Below the pieces are notes generated by a model. It ran no database searches. It had not been told where the DNA came from and saw only the letters and a list, made by a program, of their open reading frames with translations. This document shows, one piece after another, positions 55,677 to 64,000 of a stretch of DNA of 64,000 bases; position 1 is the first letter of the stretch, and every line of letters begins with the position of its first letter. Source of the stretch: an uncultured Fibrobacter sp. (lineage in GTDB: Bacteria; Fibrobacterota; Fibrobacteria; Fibrobacterales; Fibrobacteraceae); assembly GCA_946414025.1 (NCBI GenBank), contig CAMKMX010000003.1, forward strand, positions 1 to 64,000, read 5' to 3'. The position numbers and the translations under genes were made by a program.

Positions 55677-56684
55677 ATGGCACAGAAAAAAGCCGCAACA
55701 ACCGAAGCCAAAATTCAAGAATTTCATCTCTTTGCTGGAATTGGTGGTGGTATTTATGGAGGTGAACTATTGGGTCATGAATGTTGCGCAGGCGTTGAAA
55801 TCAGTGATTTTTGTCAGAAAGTTTTGAAACAGCGTCAAAAAGACGGATGGATGAATCCGTTTGAAATTTACGGAGATCTTCGCGCATTAAATGGCAAGGA
55901 ATTCAAAGGAAAATTTGATGTCCTGTGCGGAGGGTTTCCCTGTCAGGCTTTCAGTACTGCGGCCCATGGTAAAAATATCGCAGAGAAAAACCTTTGGGAT
56001 GAAATGTTGCGCTTCGCCAAAGAATCTGACGCTCCGGTTGTTTTCGGTGAAAATGTTGTATTACGCGCTATTTCTAAAGCTAAGGAAGATTTAGAGTCCA
56101 TTGGATATAAGGTCCATTTTTGTCGTTTGAGCTGTTCTAACCTTGGAGCAGATCATCAGCGTAACCGTTTCTGGTTGTTGGCGGTCAAGAATCAGAAAGT
56201 TTTTGAAAAGATAAAAGACCACATCATTAGCCTTCCCAAATTTAAAGGTTCTTACTGGAGTAAGAATCCTGATGACCTTGGTGTAGATGTTCCTATTGCG
56301 GACCGCCGAGAACAACTGAAAGGAGTCGGAAACGCCCAATCGCCTTTTGTTGCCGCAAGTGCATTTAGGATTTTGGTAAATCGCCACATTGAAAATGGAA
56401 CGTATACAGAAGATGTTTCGGAAAAAGAAATATCCCAGGTTTTTGAAAAACAGAAAACTTGGATAAGGAAAACCTATGGTGAAGAGATGGGGTTAGTTCA
56501 TACGCCAACTACGATGGCAAACTACTCAGCCCCATCAATGATGAAACATCAAGGTTGTAGAAATTTCAAAGAGGTTTTTGGAAAACCGGCTCCAAAGAAT
56601 GCTGAATACTTGATGGGATTCCCGTTGGGTGCAAGTTCCCCTGAACCGCAGAAAAAAGAGAATCTTAAAAAGTGGGGCGCGTGA
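55677..56684 (+). CDS. DNA (cytosine-5)-methyltransferase of a restriction-modification system
   Basis: FHLFAGIGGGIYGGELLG (motif I), GGFPCQAFS (IV), ENV (VI), HQRNRFWLLA (VIII), LKGVGNAQSP (X-like). Confidence 0.92.
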   Translation: MAQKKAATTEAKIQEFHLFAGIGGGIYGGELLGHECCAGVEISDFCQKVLKQRQKDGWMNPFEIYGDLRALNGKEFKGKFDVLCGGFPCQAFSTAAHGKNIAEKNLWDEMLRFAKESDAPVVFGENVVLRAISKAKEDLESIGYKVHFCRLSCSNLGADHQRNRFWLLAVKNQKVFEKIKDHIISLPKFKGSYWSKNPDDLGVDVPIADRREQLKGVGNAQSPFVAASAFRILVNRHIENGTYTEDVSEKEISQVFEKQKTWIRKTYGEEMGLVHTPTTMANYSAPSMMKHQGCRNFKEVFGKPAPKNAEYLMGFPLGASSPEPQKKENLKKWGA

Positions 56685-58135
56685 TGTTTGGAAAATACGA
56701 TGCAGATAGATTATTTAGTCAATATGGATTTAATCAAAAACAAAAAAATGATGAGACCATCATCAATACAGCGAAAGCATTTGATTCCAATGAATATATT
56801 GGCTCAAGCCGAAACAGATTGAATAGCGGAATTTTACGCAATCAATTTTTACTACTTTTAGATTCTTTAAATGGCAAACCTTTGTCAAATCAAACTTTTT
56901 CAGGGGTTACACAGTTACGAGCTGATCAATATGTATTAGTTCATCAAAATCGTGAAAGTGAATTATGGGAAGTTTATCAAGGAAATTCCCCAAATAATCC
57001 CAGAAAGATTTACGACGCAATAACTTTAAAAAATTTTTTTGACAGTATTCAAGAGGTTGTTGACACAACCATCAATGATGTGAAAAAAGATGATTCAGGG
57101 ACAGATAATGGCCTTGGCTCTAGTTTACCTAATTTCACCCTTTCCCAAATCATCTACTACGGTGTTCCTGGCTGCGGTAAGAGCAATAAAATCAGAGAGC
57201 AACTGAAGGACGTTCCTGAGAAAAATAAGGTTCGTGTCGTGTTCCACCCAGAATACACCAACGCCGAATTCATCGGGCAAATCTTGCCGAAAGTCAACGG
57301 CCATGTCACCTACGAATTTACTCCCGGGCCGTTTACGCAAATTATCAAGCGGGCTTATCTCAATCCCAACGAACAATTCTACCTAGTTATCGAAGAAATC
57401 AACCGCGGTAATGCGGCCGCCATTTTCGGCGATACCTTCCAGTTGTTGGATAGGCTCAAGGCTGGCGAAATAGACTCTCTCGGCAACGATCCGGCAAATG
57501 CGGCGGTAAACACGTTTACAGAAGGCTGGAGCCAGTATTTTGTCCAGAACGATGATGTGAACGCCTATATTCGAGGAACTGAAAATAGCATTCAGATTGG
57601 GAATATTCGCTTTGATTCGAATACGGCTATCCGCTTGCCGCCTAACCTTTCCATCTTGGCGACGATGAACACTAGCGACCAGAATGTGTTCACCTTGGAT
57701 AATGCCTTCCAGCGTCGTTTTGACATGGAACTGGTCCGCAACGAATTTGACCTCACTAAGCCTGCCGTCAATGCTCAGTACAACGCAGAAATTGACGATA
57801 CCGGTATTAAATGGGGGCAATTCTGGGGATGGATCAACGCCAAAATTACGGCCACCCTCAAGGGTCTTTCCAGCACTGAAGACAAGCGGCTTGGAGTCTG
57901 GTTCGTGAGCAACGTGGGCGGCATTATAGACGACAAGGTCTTTGCCGAAAAGGTCCTGAAGTTCCTGTGGGATGACGTTTTCAAGTTCAAGCGTCCGCAA
58001 GTATTTGCCGAAGGGATTGATACTCTGGAAAAGCTGATTAACTTCTTTGAAAATCCTCCTGAAGGGAAAGAACGCTTTAACGTTTTCAAGGACAAGGCGA
58101 ATCTTGTTGCATTTGTAGCATCGCCTACGCTGTAA
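56684..58135 (+). CDS. McrB-like AAA+ GTPase restriction subunit
   Basis: YGVPGCGKSNKI Walker A; LVIEEINRGNAAAIFGDTFQLLDR; LSILATMNTSDQNVFTLDNAFQRRFDMELV; TGATG overlap with methyltransferase stop. Confidence 0.92.
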   Translation: MFGKYDADRLFSQYGFNQKQKNDETIINTAKAFDSNEYIGSSRNRLNSGILRNQFLLLLDSLNGKPLSNQTFSGVTQLRADQYVLVHQNRESELWEVYQGNSPNNPRKIYDAITLKNFFDSIQEVVDTTINDVKKDDSGTDNGLGSSLPNFTLSQIIYYGVPGCGKSNKIREQLKDVPEKNKVRVVFHPEYTNAEFIGQILPKVNGHVTYEFTPGPFTQIIKRAYLNPNEQFYLVIEEINRGNAAAIFGDTFQLLDRLKAGEIDSLGNDPANAAVNTFTEGWSQYFVQNDDVNAYIRGTENSIQIGNIRFDSNTAIRLPPNLSILATMNTSDQNVFTLDNAFQRRFDMELVRNEFDLTKPAVNAQYNAEIDDTGIKWGQFWGWINAKITATLKGLSSTEDKRLGVWFVSNVGGIIDDKVFAEKVLKFLWDDVFKFKRPQVFAEGIDTLEKLINFFENPPEGKERFNVFKDKANLVAFVASPTL

Positions 58136-58141
58136 TCCTTG

Positions 58142-59488
58142 ATGCAAAAGCTAAACGAAATATGTTCCTGCGAATCCAAGGCTAATTCGGAGACCGAGTT
58201 TGTCGGCATTCGTTGTGAAAAAACAAAGGAAGGTGGCGCGCTAGAAACAAGTATCATCTTTCCCTTGGGATATTTCAAGGATGACACGGCTTTGCGCGAG
58301 CTCCCCGAAGAAGAATTACGGGAATGCGCCGTCAATCTTTTTACGGTACTTTCTGACCCTTCGCTGCAGGAACAGATTCATCAGGATTCGTCCATTTCCA
58401 CATTTGCGGAAGAACATGGCGAATCTGAATTTCCGATGGTTTCGTACTTGAATGTTATCCGGAATTTTCTCGATTTTGGCTACCTTGACGAAAAGGAAAT
58501 TCTGTACAAAAAGGGCGCAAACGGGAAGATCAGTTGGGGACGGACAATCAAGGCCGTGCAACCTGTCATTACTGAAAACGAACAGAATCTTGTGTACCTG
58601 GATTTTGTCGCCCGTAAAGTCAGTTATAACGAAGATACGCTCATTACGCAAGTCCACAAATTCTGCGTTCATGACGCTCTTGTGAAACTCGGATTTTTGT
58701 TTGGCATAGACCCATCCGAAGAGCCGCATTTGGATTTTGATTATGACCTGTTCTGTAACGCAATTCATTCCAAGCTTGCGAAAACGTTTAACGACCGCGA
58801 TTTACGCTTGCTCGCCGACTTGGCTCGAATTGTGGAGTATCTTGCCAGGCATAAAACCGAAGACGGAAAAACGGCAGACGATTTTTATTTCGGAGTAAAG
58901 AAGTTCGCCCCCGTGTGGGAAGCGATGGTGGATAGAATATTCGGAAGGTTGCCGCAGGGAGTTGCCAAGGATAAATTTAATCCGCACTGCGAATGGGATT
59001 TGAGTTCTGGAGTACGTGGGTATGAAAATACCAATTATGCCATGCGTCCCGATACGATTATGGCACTTTCATCTGGCATATTCGTTATTGACGCGAAATA
59101 CTACAAGTTTGGATTGACGCGTAACCCGATGGATTTGCCCTCTTCTGGATCAATCTGCAAGCAAATCGCGTATGCGGAGTATGTGGAACAATTCATGCAA
59201 GAAAAGGAGATCCCCGCCTTCGCGGGGATGACATCGGGCGACATTTACAATGCGTTTATTATGCCATATTGCGCGGATGATGAAGTGGACTCTATCGCTT
59301 CGCTCCAGAGTGACAATTTGTCATATAAGATGCAATTTATCGGACATTGTTCTGGCAATTGGAAAGATCCCGATGCTCGTCCATACCACAAGATAGCGGG
59401 CATCCTCCTCGATATGAAATCTGTCATGCAGAATTACGCAAACAACCCCACCGCGCAAAACGAACTCGCGGGGTTGACAGCATTGTGA
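58142..59488 (+). CDS. LlaJI/McrC-like restriction endonuclease subunit
   Basis: PD-(D/E)XK-like MRPDTIMALSSGIFVIDAKYYKFG; directly downstream of McrB-like gene. Confidence 0.8.
   Translation: MQKLNEICSCESKANSETEFVGIRCEKTKEGGALETSIIFPLGYFKDDTALRELPEEELRECAVNLFTVLSDPSLQEQIHQDSSISTFAEEHGESEFPMVSYLNVIRNFLDFGYLDEKEILYKKGANGKISWGRTIKAVQPVITENEQNLVYLDFVARKVSYNEDTLITQVHKFCVHDALVKLGFLFGIDPSEEPHLDFDYDLFCNAIHSKLAKTFNDRDLRLLADLARIVEYLARHKTEDGKTADDFYFGVKKFAPVWEAMVDRIFGRLPQGVAKDKFNPHCEWDLSSGVRGYENTNYAMRPDTIMALSSGIFVIDAKYYKFGLTRNPMDLPSSGSICKQIAYAEYVEQFMQEKEIPAFAGMTSGDIYNAFIMPYCADDEVDSIASLQSDNLSYKMQFIGHCSGNWKDPDARPYHKIAGILLDMKSVMQNYANNPTAQNELAGLTAL
59210..59229. repeat. REP-like hairpin inside the restriction endonuclease CDS
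   Basis: atccccgc-cttc-gcggggat perfect 8-bp stem; translated EIPAFAGMT. Confidence 0.88.
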
Positions 59489-59617
59489 TTCTGAAATCCA
59501 ATGTACGCGTCTCGTATCTTTTGACAAGGATTCCAACCGTATCCTTTTTGTTATGATGCCGTAGAAAACAGGCGGCGGGCAAAAAAGTTTTTGCCTCGCT
59601 TTTTCTAACTTTTTTAC

Positions 59618-61438
59618 ATGCGCTTATCCAAGAACATTTTCCCTGCCCTGTGCCTTGCGGGCGCCACTTTTGTGAACCTCGCGCCCGCCGCAGAGCCCGT
59701 CTATTCCCCCCTCCAGAAAGACGCCTACCTCACCTCCTCCTTTGGCGAGAACCGCGGCACCCGCTACCACGCCGGCGTGGACTACTCCACCCTCATGGAA
59801 GAAGGCTGGGTCATCTACGCTCCCGAAAACGGCAAGGTCGAAGAAATCCGGGTCTCCCCCTTCTTTTACGGCAAGGTGATGTTCTTCAAGGGCGAAAGCG
59901 GCAAGACCTGGGTCTTTGCCCACCAGAGCAGTTTCGGCAAGCTGGACAGCCTCTATATCGCAAAGCAGTTCAACAAAAAGAGCAACGACGTCATCTTGAA
60001 ACCGAACGCCCCCTACAAGAAGGGCGACACCCTGACATTTTCCGGTAGCACCGGCATCGGGAACCCCCACCTGCACCTGGAAATCCGCCAGGGCAAGAAC
60101 AACGTGATTTCTCCCTGCAGAAACGGAATCTATTGCGGTGACACCCTGGACCCCCAGATTTTCGGCATGGCCGTGTGGCAAAAAGACGACATGGCCGTCA
60201 CCGGCCCCGAGGCCCTGGACAAGGGCTGCGTGGAATACCCCGGCTGGAAAAAGGAGAAGGCCTACCTAGCGGTAAAGATTGCCGACTACAGCCGCCACCC
60301 CAAGGAGAACCCCATGTCCATCCGCAGGCTCACCCTGTGGGAGGGCAAAAAGAAGGCCTACGAAAAAATCCAGGACACCCTGACCTACGGCAACATGCTG
60401 AAAATCCGAACGGAACTGCTGTGGGCTGAAGAGGCGGACACCGCCGGGGACTGGCACTTTGTAGATGCCGCCCTGAAGGCTGGCTCCAAGTACCGAGTAG
60501 AAGTAGAAGACATGGTGGGCCGAAAAACTTCACGGGAATTCACCTTCCAGGATTCCTGTGCGGCAAACTCCCCCATATTGCAAAAGCAGGTGCAGGAATC
60601 TCCCCTGTACAGCTTTATGAGCCGGAGCATGCTGGACCTCGCCCTCTGCGACAAGGGCCAAAAGTTCTCGGTGCAGGACAGTTCCAAGAACACCCTTGAC
60701 GAAGACCTGTGCAAGACCTTCCCCCACCGGGGAGTCACTCTCGGGAAAATCGTCCAGAAGTTCCCCAAGGCCAGGTTCATCGGGCACAAGACCGGGACCA
60801 TCGCCATGCACGCCGTGCACCAAAACGAAAAGACCGTGCAGTGGAACACGACCCTGGACAGTGTCGCCATTTCCCAGAAGATTACCAAGCTCCGCAGCGC
60901 CTTCGGCAACGAAACCCAGGTGCTGGCCGTCACCAAGACCCACACCGACAGCCTGGACTTTTACGAGTTCCACCCCAAGGGTCTGCACTTTACGGGCAGC
61001 TGGGAAGTCTGCCTGGACCCCGGCAAGGAATCCGCACCGCTCTACTGGCTTGGCGAGACCAGCCGCCGCTGGTTTATCTTTAGCAAGCAGGAGGGCACAA
61101 GCAAGCGCTGCGCCCAGGTGAACGAACTCCGGGACCTTGCAAACATCCTGAACAAGACCGCACCCACCCTGGGCACGCCCTACTGGGGCAAGTCCTTTAT
61201 CTTGGGCAAGGAACAGGACGTGCTGCGCATCCCGACCCTGTTCCGCTACGACGGATTCGAAAACGGCAACTCCATACAGACCACCGTAAACGGCAACTGG
61301 ATTCCTACCGAATACGATTCCGAACCTCGCGAAATCGTGCTGGACGGGCGCCGCCTCAAAAAAGGTGACAAGCTCCACATCCAGCTGGAAGACGAAGCCC
61401 ACAACAAGGCCGAGTTCGACGTGGTAGTGCCGAGGTAG
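59618..61438 (+). CDS. Secreted M23-family peptidase-like protein
   Basis: Signal peptide; YLTSSFGENRGTRYHAGVDYST...YAPENGKVEEI...TWVFAHQSSFGKL...GSTGIGNPHLHLEIRQGK. Confidence 0.85.
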   Translation: MRLSKNIFPALCLAGATFVNLAPAAEPVYSPLQKDAYLTSSFGENRGTRYHAGVDYSTLMEEGWVIYAPENGKVEEIRVSPFFYGKVMFFKGESGKTWVFAHQSSFGKLDSLYIAKQFNKKSNDVILKPNAPYKKGDTLTFSGSTGIGNPHLHLEIRQGKNNVISPCRNGIYCGDTLDPQIFGMAVWQKDDMAVTGPEALDKGCVEYPGWKKEKAYLAVKIADYSRHPKENPMSIRRLTLWEGKKKAYEKIQDTLTYGNMLKIRTELLWAEEADTAGDWHFVDAALKAGSKYRVEVEDMVGRKTSREFTFQDSCAANSPILQKQVQESPLYSFMSRSMLDLALCDKGQKFSVQDSSKNTLDEDLCKTFPHRGVTLGKIVQKFPKARFIGHKTGTIAMHAVHQNEKTVQWNTTLDSVAISQKITKLRSAFGNETQVLAVTKTHTDSLDFYEFHPKGLHFTGSWEVCLDPGKESAPLYWLGETSRRWFIFSKQEGTSKRCAQVNELRDLANILNKTAPTLGTPYWGKSFILGKEQDVLRIPTLFRYDGFENGNSIQTTVNGNWIPTEYDSEPREIVLDGRRLKKGDKLHIQLEDEAHNKAEFDVVVPR

Positions 61439-61480
61439 TTGTGAGTTATGAGTTATGAGTTGTGAGTTGTGAGTTGTGAG
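61439..61480. repeat. Heptad tandem repeat (gttgtga/gttatga)
   Basis: ttgtgagttatgagttatgagttgtgagttgtgagttgtgag. Confidence 0.88.
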
Positions 61481-61642
61481 GTAGTAGTGCCGCTGGGGAC
61501 AAGAGGTGTCATCCTCACGAAGGTGAGGATCCGCTTGCGGAAAAACAGAATAGGTTTTAGAGGCTAGAAAAACAATAAAACGTCTTCTTTATTTCTGTAC
61601 TAGTAACAAGAAACTATCAACTAGTAACTACATTTGCACTCC

Positions 61643-62401
61643 ATGCGTCTCTCGTTTACAAAGATCATCTTCACGATGGCCCTGGCCTATTCCGGAGCTA
61701 TTGCCCAGGAGCTTTGTCCGCATTTCCTTTTGGACAAGGACCTGGTGGTAAACGTAGAAGGCAGGTTCGTAAACGAGGCCAAGAGCCGCACCAGCATGGA
61801 CATCCAGTGGCGGCACCATCCGGAGGCCCTGGACACTTTCTACGTGAGTTTCCCCAACGCCAAGCCCTTCCGTTTTATTACCGCGGGGGCCTACCGCTAC
61901 ATGGAATTCGAGAACCCGAAAATCAAGCGGCAGCTGGGGCTGCACCACCTGCGGGAAACCATCGGCAACACCCCCCTCAGGCTAGACGACCTGGAGCTCC
62001 TCGCCAACGGGGCGTTTCTCTGCAAAGACACTACGGAGCAGCCCGCCACCGTCCTCTCGACCGCACTTTCCAACATGTGGTGGTCCATGTCCGTCAACCG
62101 GCTAGAAGAACCGGACAGCGTCTCCATGAGGGGTGCCTACAAAGAAAGCAGGCTTTTTAGAATCGGGCAATGGAAGGACTTTTCGGGAACGAGGCTTCCG
62201 ACCTTGATCAAGCTTTCGAACGAAAAATACCGGGGCGACCTTTGGGTGCGTTCCGCCTACACCGCCGAGGCCCTGAAAGAAGACCCCATAAAGTCCCGCT
62301 ACAAGAACGGGTTCAACGGTTTATTCCGAAAAGTTTCGGGAGAGGGGAAACGGGAAATACCCCTCATACTCAAGCTGAACCAGGAACTCCTGCGCAACTG
62401 A
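61643..62401 (+). CDS. Hypothetical exported protein
   Basis: MRLSFTKIIFTMALAYSGAIAQELCPHFLLDKDLVVNVEGRF signal peptide; complete ORF. Confidence 0.65.
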   Translation: MRLSFTKIIFTMALAYSGAIAQELCPHFLLDKDLVVNVEGRFVNEAKSRTSMDIQWRHHPEALDTFYVSFPNAKPFRFITAGAYRYMEFENPKIKRQLGLHHLRETIGNTPLRLDDLELLANGAFLCKDTTEQPATVLSTALSNMWWSMSVNRLEEPDSVSMRGAYKESRLFRIGQWKDFSGTRLPTLIKLSNEKYRGDLWVRSAYTAEALKEDPIKSRYKNGFNGLFRKVSGEGKREIPLILKLNQELLRN

Positions 62402-63289
62402 GCCGTCGTAGAACCTGGACTTGTGCCGTTTCCAGCCGCCGAACTGCAGCGTGACGCTGTTCAGCCCATTGTTCCAGGACAGTTGCGGACCAGCCTTGAT
62501 TATCCCGTAACCCAGGGATTCCTTTTCTACGGAGCCGCCCTTGCGCAAGTAACCTGTGCGTAGGTAGTTCGTCTCGAAAACACCCGCAAAGTATTCGTTG
62601 AAGGCTAGGCGACCGTAGAACTGCAATTCCATCAAGAAATCCCTGTTGAATATGGGCATATTTCGCTTGTAGTCGTAGCTCTTGGCTTCAAAGTCCGTAG
62701 TGATGTCCGACAGCACGTAATGGACTCCCACCCCAAGTAGGGACCCGGCCTTGAAAAAGTATTCCACCGAAGCGCCAAAGTCAAACAGCTGGGAATAGTC
62801 CCAGGCCACGGAATCGCTTTTGCGCACGTTGTCCGAAATGTAATCGGCATTCCAGGTTTCTGCGATGTGGCCCGAGCCTTCCACATCGGAGGTCACCATT
62901 TCCAGGTTGGAATTGAAGTAGAGGTAGCTCTCATACATGAACGACACCTCCAGCTGGGGATTCGTCCTGAGCGGCCTAAGGCCGAGACCTGCAGTATAAC
63001 CGCCATAAAAAGGAGATACTTCCAAGGAGGCCGCCATTTTCAGGTAGGTGGGCGTAACGCCCAAGGCATCGCCGTAATTCAGGCTATCCAAGGGTTCAAG
63101 CCAGGTGTAACGCAAAGAACCCTCGGCCTGGGGCAGCCACTGCCCCCACACGAAGGGAGTGTTACCCATGAGCCGCCACGACAGGTTGGGGCCATACCTG
63201 AAGCCGTTCTGGGCACTCTGGTTGAAGTCGCCGGCCAGGGCCGATGCGGCAAACACCGCAAGCGCCACGAGAAAACGGGCCAATGTCAT
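62321..63289 (-). CDS. Hypothetical outer-membrane-like protein
   Basis: MTLARFLVALAVFAASALAGDFNQSAQNGFRYGPNLSWR signal peptide; beta-strand-like alternation. Start could be 63304. Confidence 0.65.
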   Translation of the reverse strand: MTLARFLVALAVFAASALAGDFNQSAQNGFRYGPNLSWRLMGNTPFVWGQWLPQAEGSLRYTWLEPLDSLNYGDALGVTPTYLKMAASLEVSPFYGGYTAGLGLRPLRTNPQLEVSFMYESYLYFNSNLEMVTSDVEGSGHIAETWNADYISDNVRKSDSVAWDYSQLFDFGASVEYFFKAGSLLGVGVHYVLSDITTDFEAKSYDYKRNMPIFNRDFLMELQFYGRLAFNEYFAGVFETNYLRTGYLRKGGSVEKESLGYGIIKAGPQLSWNNGLNSVTLQFGGWKRHKSRFYDGSVAQEFLVQLEYEGYFPFPLSRNFSE

Positions 63290-63389
63290 GCGAATCGCAA
63301 TCATTTCAGCAAAAAAAATAAAAATAATTGCCACTTTTGCTCCACAAATTCTTATTATTAGGGGCAAATAAATCTTTATAGGAGAATCT

Positions 63390-63830
63390 ATGAAACTCGC
63401 ACATATTTGCCTCCTGGGGCTCTCCGCCATGCTGTTCTGGAGCTGCGCCAGCCGCTATTCCTCTCCGGTCCTTATCGAACGTGGCGAAGGCCGCAAGGAA
63501 TACGAACGTGAATATTTCGCCATCAAGGAAAGCATGGGCATCGACAAGCGCCTGAAAGACGTGTTCAAGCAGGGCTATATCGAAGAAGGCATGACCAACG
63601 ACATGGTGAACCTCCTGTGGGGACCTCCTGACCACGAAAAGACCACCGAAAAGCAGAGCATTTGGGAATACTACACCCGCGAAGGCGAACTCATTACCCG
63701 CCTCTTCTGGAAGCACCCCGACCAGGCTCGCTTGAAGGGCTACGAAGAAGAATGGATTCTGGAAAAGATCGAAGGCGACCGCTACGGTGGATCCCCGGCT
63801 CCGACGTCCAAGCACTCTTCTAACTACTAA
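63390..63830 (+). CDS. Small lipoprotein
   Basis: MKLAHICLLGLSAMLFWSCASRYSSPVL lipobox; AGGAG RBS. Confidence 0.75.
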   Translation: MKLAHICLLGLSAMLFWSCASRYSSPVLIERGEGRKEYEREYFAIKESMGIDKRLKDVFKQGYIEEGMTNDMVNLLWGPPDHEKTTEKQSIWEYYTREGELITRLFWKHPDQARLKGYEEEWILEKIEGDRYGGSPAPTSKHSSNY

Positions 63831-63837
63831 TAGACAC

Positions 63838-63865
63838 GCCCGCTACCAAGCGGGCATTCTTTTTA
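63838..63865 (+). terminator. Rho-independent terminator
   Basis: gcccgctaccaagcgggc then attcttttt. Confidence 0.85.
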
Positions 63866-63954
63866 TGCAAATTTGACCGTCTCGGACTACCGGGGGCGGT
63901 CTTTTTTTACTAAATTTAGGCGCGTTAAATTTTAAACCTCTCAAGGAGTTAATT

Positions 63955-64000
63955 ATGCGTCAGTATATCATTGCTGGTAACTGGAAGATGAACAAGACCG
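63955..64000 (+). CDS. tpiA: Triosephosphate isomerase, N-terminus (truncated by window edge)
   Basis: MRQYIIAGNWKMNKT; AAGGAG RBS. Confidence 0.93.
   Translation, partial: MRQYIIAGNWKMNKT

Noticed and set aside
55319-55711. 130-aa minus ORF over the 33-bp repeat and methyltransferase start
   Set aside because: No RBS or recognisable domain; overlaps the methyltransferase N-terminus and repeat DNA.
1-64000. rRNA or tRNA genes
   Set aside because: No convincing 16S/23S/5S segments or cloverleaf-like sequence with CCA/TTCRA motifs was recognised by eye; only a possible boxA-like fragment at 55.1-55.4 kb.

Overview
The window looks like a chromosome segment from a Fibrobacter-like (Fibrobacterota) bacterium. 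The call rests on FISUMP-domain lipoproteins, TAnnTTTG-type promoter motifs and the overall gene content. Most of it is core genome: fumarase (partial), YfhO, RsmE, HAD phosphatase, acyl-ACP thioesterase, NPCBM glycosyltransferase, a fused LplT/PlsC/Aas-like protein, L31B, HisB, RodZ-like, Maf, GH8, ArgJ, GreA, HolA. It also holds a near-complete dcw cluster on the minus strand (mraZ-rsmH-ftsL-ftsI-murE-murF-ftsW-murG-murC-ftsQ-ftsA-ftsZ) in which mraY and murD are not present. Accessory content includes three tandem FISUMP lipoprotein paralogs, a decayed GNAT plus small-partner (toxin-antitoxin-like) pair, a giant lipoprotein built from exact 222-bp coding repeats, two ORF6N paralogs, and a C5-methyltransferase/McrB/LlaJI-like restriction island. 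In that island the methyltransferase plus McrB N-terminus look compositionally foreign to the McrB motor, and the nuclease gene carries in-frame palindromic repeat elements. Several dispersed intergenic families recur: heptameric tandem arrays, REP-like hairpins and GGGGG/CCCCC hairpins. Many start codons sit only a few nt downstream of TAnnTTTR/TTG motifs, suggesting leaderless transcripts. All product calls come from motif recognition by eye; no searches were run.
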